A DNA stretch of 32,012 nt from Proteobacteria bacterium HN_bin10 (GTDB lineage: Bacteria > Pseudomonadota > Alphaproteobacteria > Caulobacterales > Aquidulcibacteraceae), in contig LWDN01000050.1 of NCBI GenBank assembly GCA_002083515.1, positions 1 through 32,012 of the forward strand, read 5' to 3'. The translations under genes and the position numbers were made by a program. How positions within the stretch are numbered: position 1 is the first letter of the stretch; every line of letters starts with the position of its first letter. This document shows, piece after piece, positions 31,825-32,012 of this stretch. Below the pieces are notes generated by a model. It was not told where the DNA came from and made no database searches. It was given only the letters and a program-made list of their open reading frames with translations.

Positions 31825-32012
31825 GCCGCCTCAGCCGCAAGACGCTGCGCCTTGGCGACCGCTTCTTCGATCGAGCCGACCATGTAGAACGCCGGCTCCG
31901 GCAGGTGGTCGTACTCGCCGTTCACCAACCCCTTGAAGCCGCGCACGGTGTCCTTCAGCTCGACGAGCTTGCCCGGCGAACCGGTGAAGGCTTCGGCGAC
32001 GTGGAACGGCTG
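31821..32012 (-). CDS. atpD: F1Fo ATP synthase subunit beta, C-terminal part (truncated by window edge)
   Basis: The last 63 residues of the catalytic beta subunit. The translation starts QPFHVAEAFTGSPGKLVELK at the window edge and continues through GFKGLVNGEYDHLPEPAFYM and VGSIEEAVAKAQRLAAEAA to a TGA at 31821-31823. This is the conserved C-terminal helical region of AtpD. The rest lies outside the window. The stop codon overlaps the start of the next gene. Confidence 0.96.
   Translation of the reverse strand, partial: QPFHVAEAFTGSPGKLVELKDTVRGFKGLVNGEYDHLPEPAFYMVGSIEEAVAKAQRLAAEAA

Overview
The window is chromosomal DNA of a high-GC alphaproteobacterium. Lineage-typical genes point to Caulobacterales, probably near Hyphomonadaceae: a Usg-family protein, a CC0125/CC1285-type lipoprotein, a DUF1674 (SDHAF4-like) protein, a cold-shock gene paired with a tiny partner, and the run obgE-nadD-rsfS-rlmH-envC-like-ctpA-deacetylase-rppH. 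The placement is an inference from gene content and protein resemblance; no search was run. Most of the window is housekeeping or envelope sequence. No insertion sequence, prophage, CRISPR array or rRNA was seen.

Layout. 1-3.3 kb: tRNA-Thr(CGT), an FMN-dependent alpha-hydroxy-acid oxidase and two unrecognised minus-strand genes. 3.3-7.6 kb: a cold-shock gene with a long structured leader, two small downstream genes, a TrhA/hemolysin-III membrane protein, tRNA-Arg(CCG), a lipoprotein, Usg, a small membrane protein and a second TrhA paralogue. 7.7-14.8 kb: a secreted HExxH metallopeptidase with TPR-like C-terminus, argG, a prolyl-4-hydroxylase-like oxygenase, an MpaB/DUF2236-type oxygenase, the K+ transporter kup and a DUF1674 protein. 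14.8-29.5 kb: a long plus-strand run of htpX, tamA, tamB, obgE, nadD, rsfS, rlmH, an EnvC-like M23 protein, ctpA, a divergent polysaccharide deacetylase, rppH and an alpha/beta hydrolase. 29.4-32.0 kb: the minus-strand end of the F1Fo ATP synthase operon (atpD, two unknown genes, atpC) followed by a membrane-anchored metallophosphoesterase.

How it fits together. tamA-tamB encode the outer-membrane/inner-membrane translocation pair. EnvC-like, CtpA and the deacetylase form a peptidoglycan-remodelling group. obgE, rsfS and rlmH act on the large ribosomal subunit. HtpX and the secreted metallopeptidase are quality-control or extracytoplasmic proteases.

The most unusual signals are: (1) two mutually homologous, unrecognised genes spliced with overlapping start/stop codons between atpD and atpC; (2) a perfect 22-bp-arm palindrome read in frame inside the MpaB-type oxygenase gene; (3) an 11+6 bp stem-loop that would bury the tamA start codon; (4) an imperfect inverted repeat that fills the whole tamB-obgE spacer and leaves obgE without a Shine-Dalgarno.
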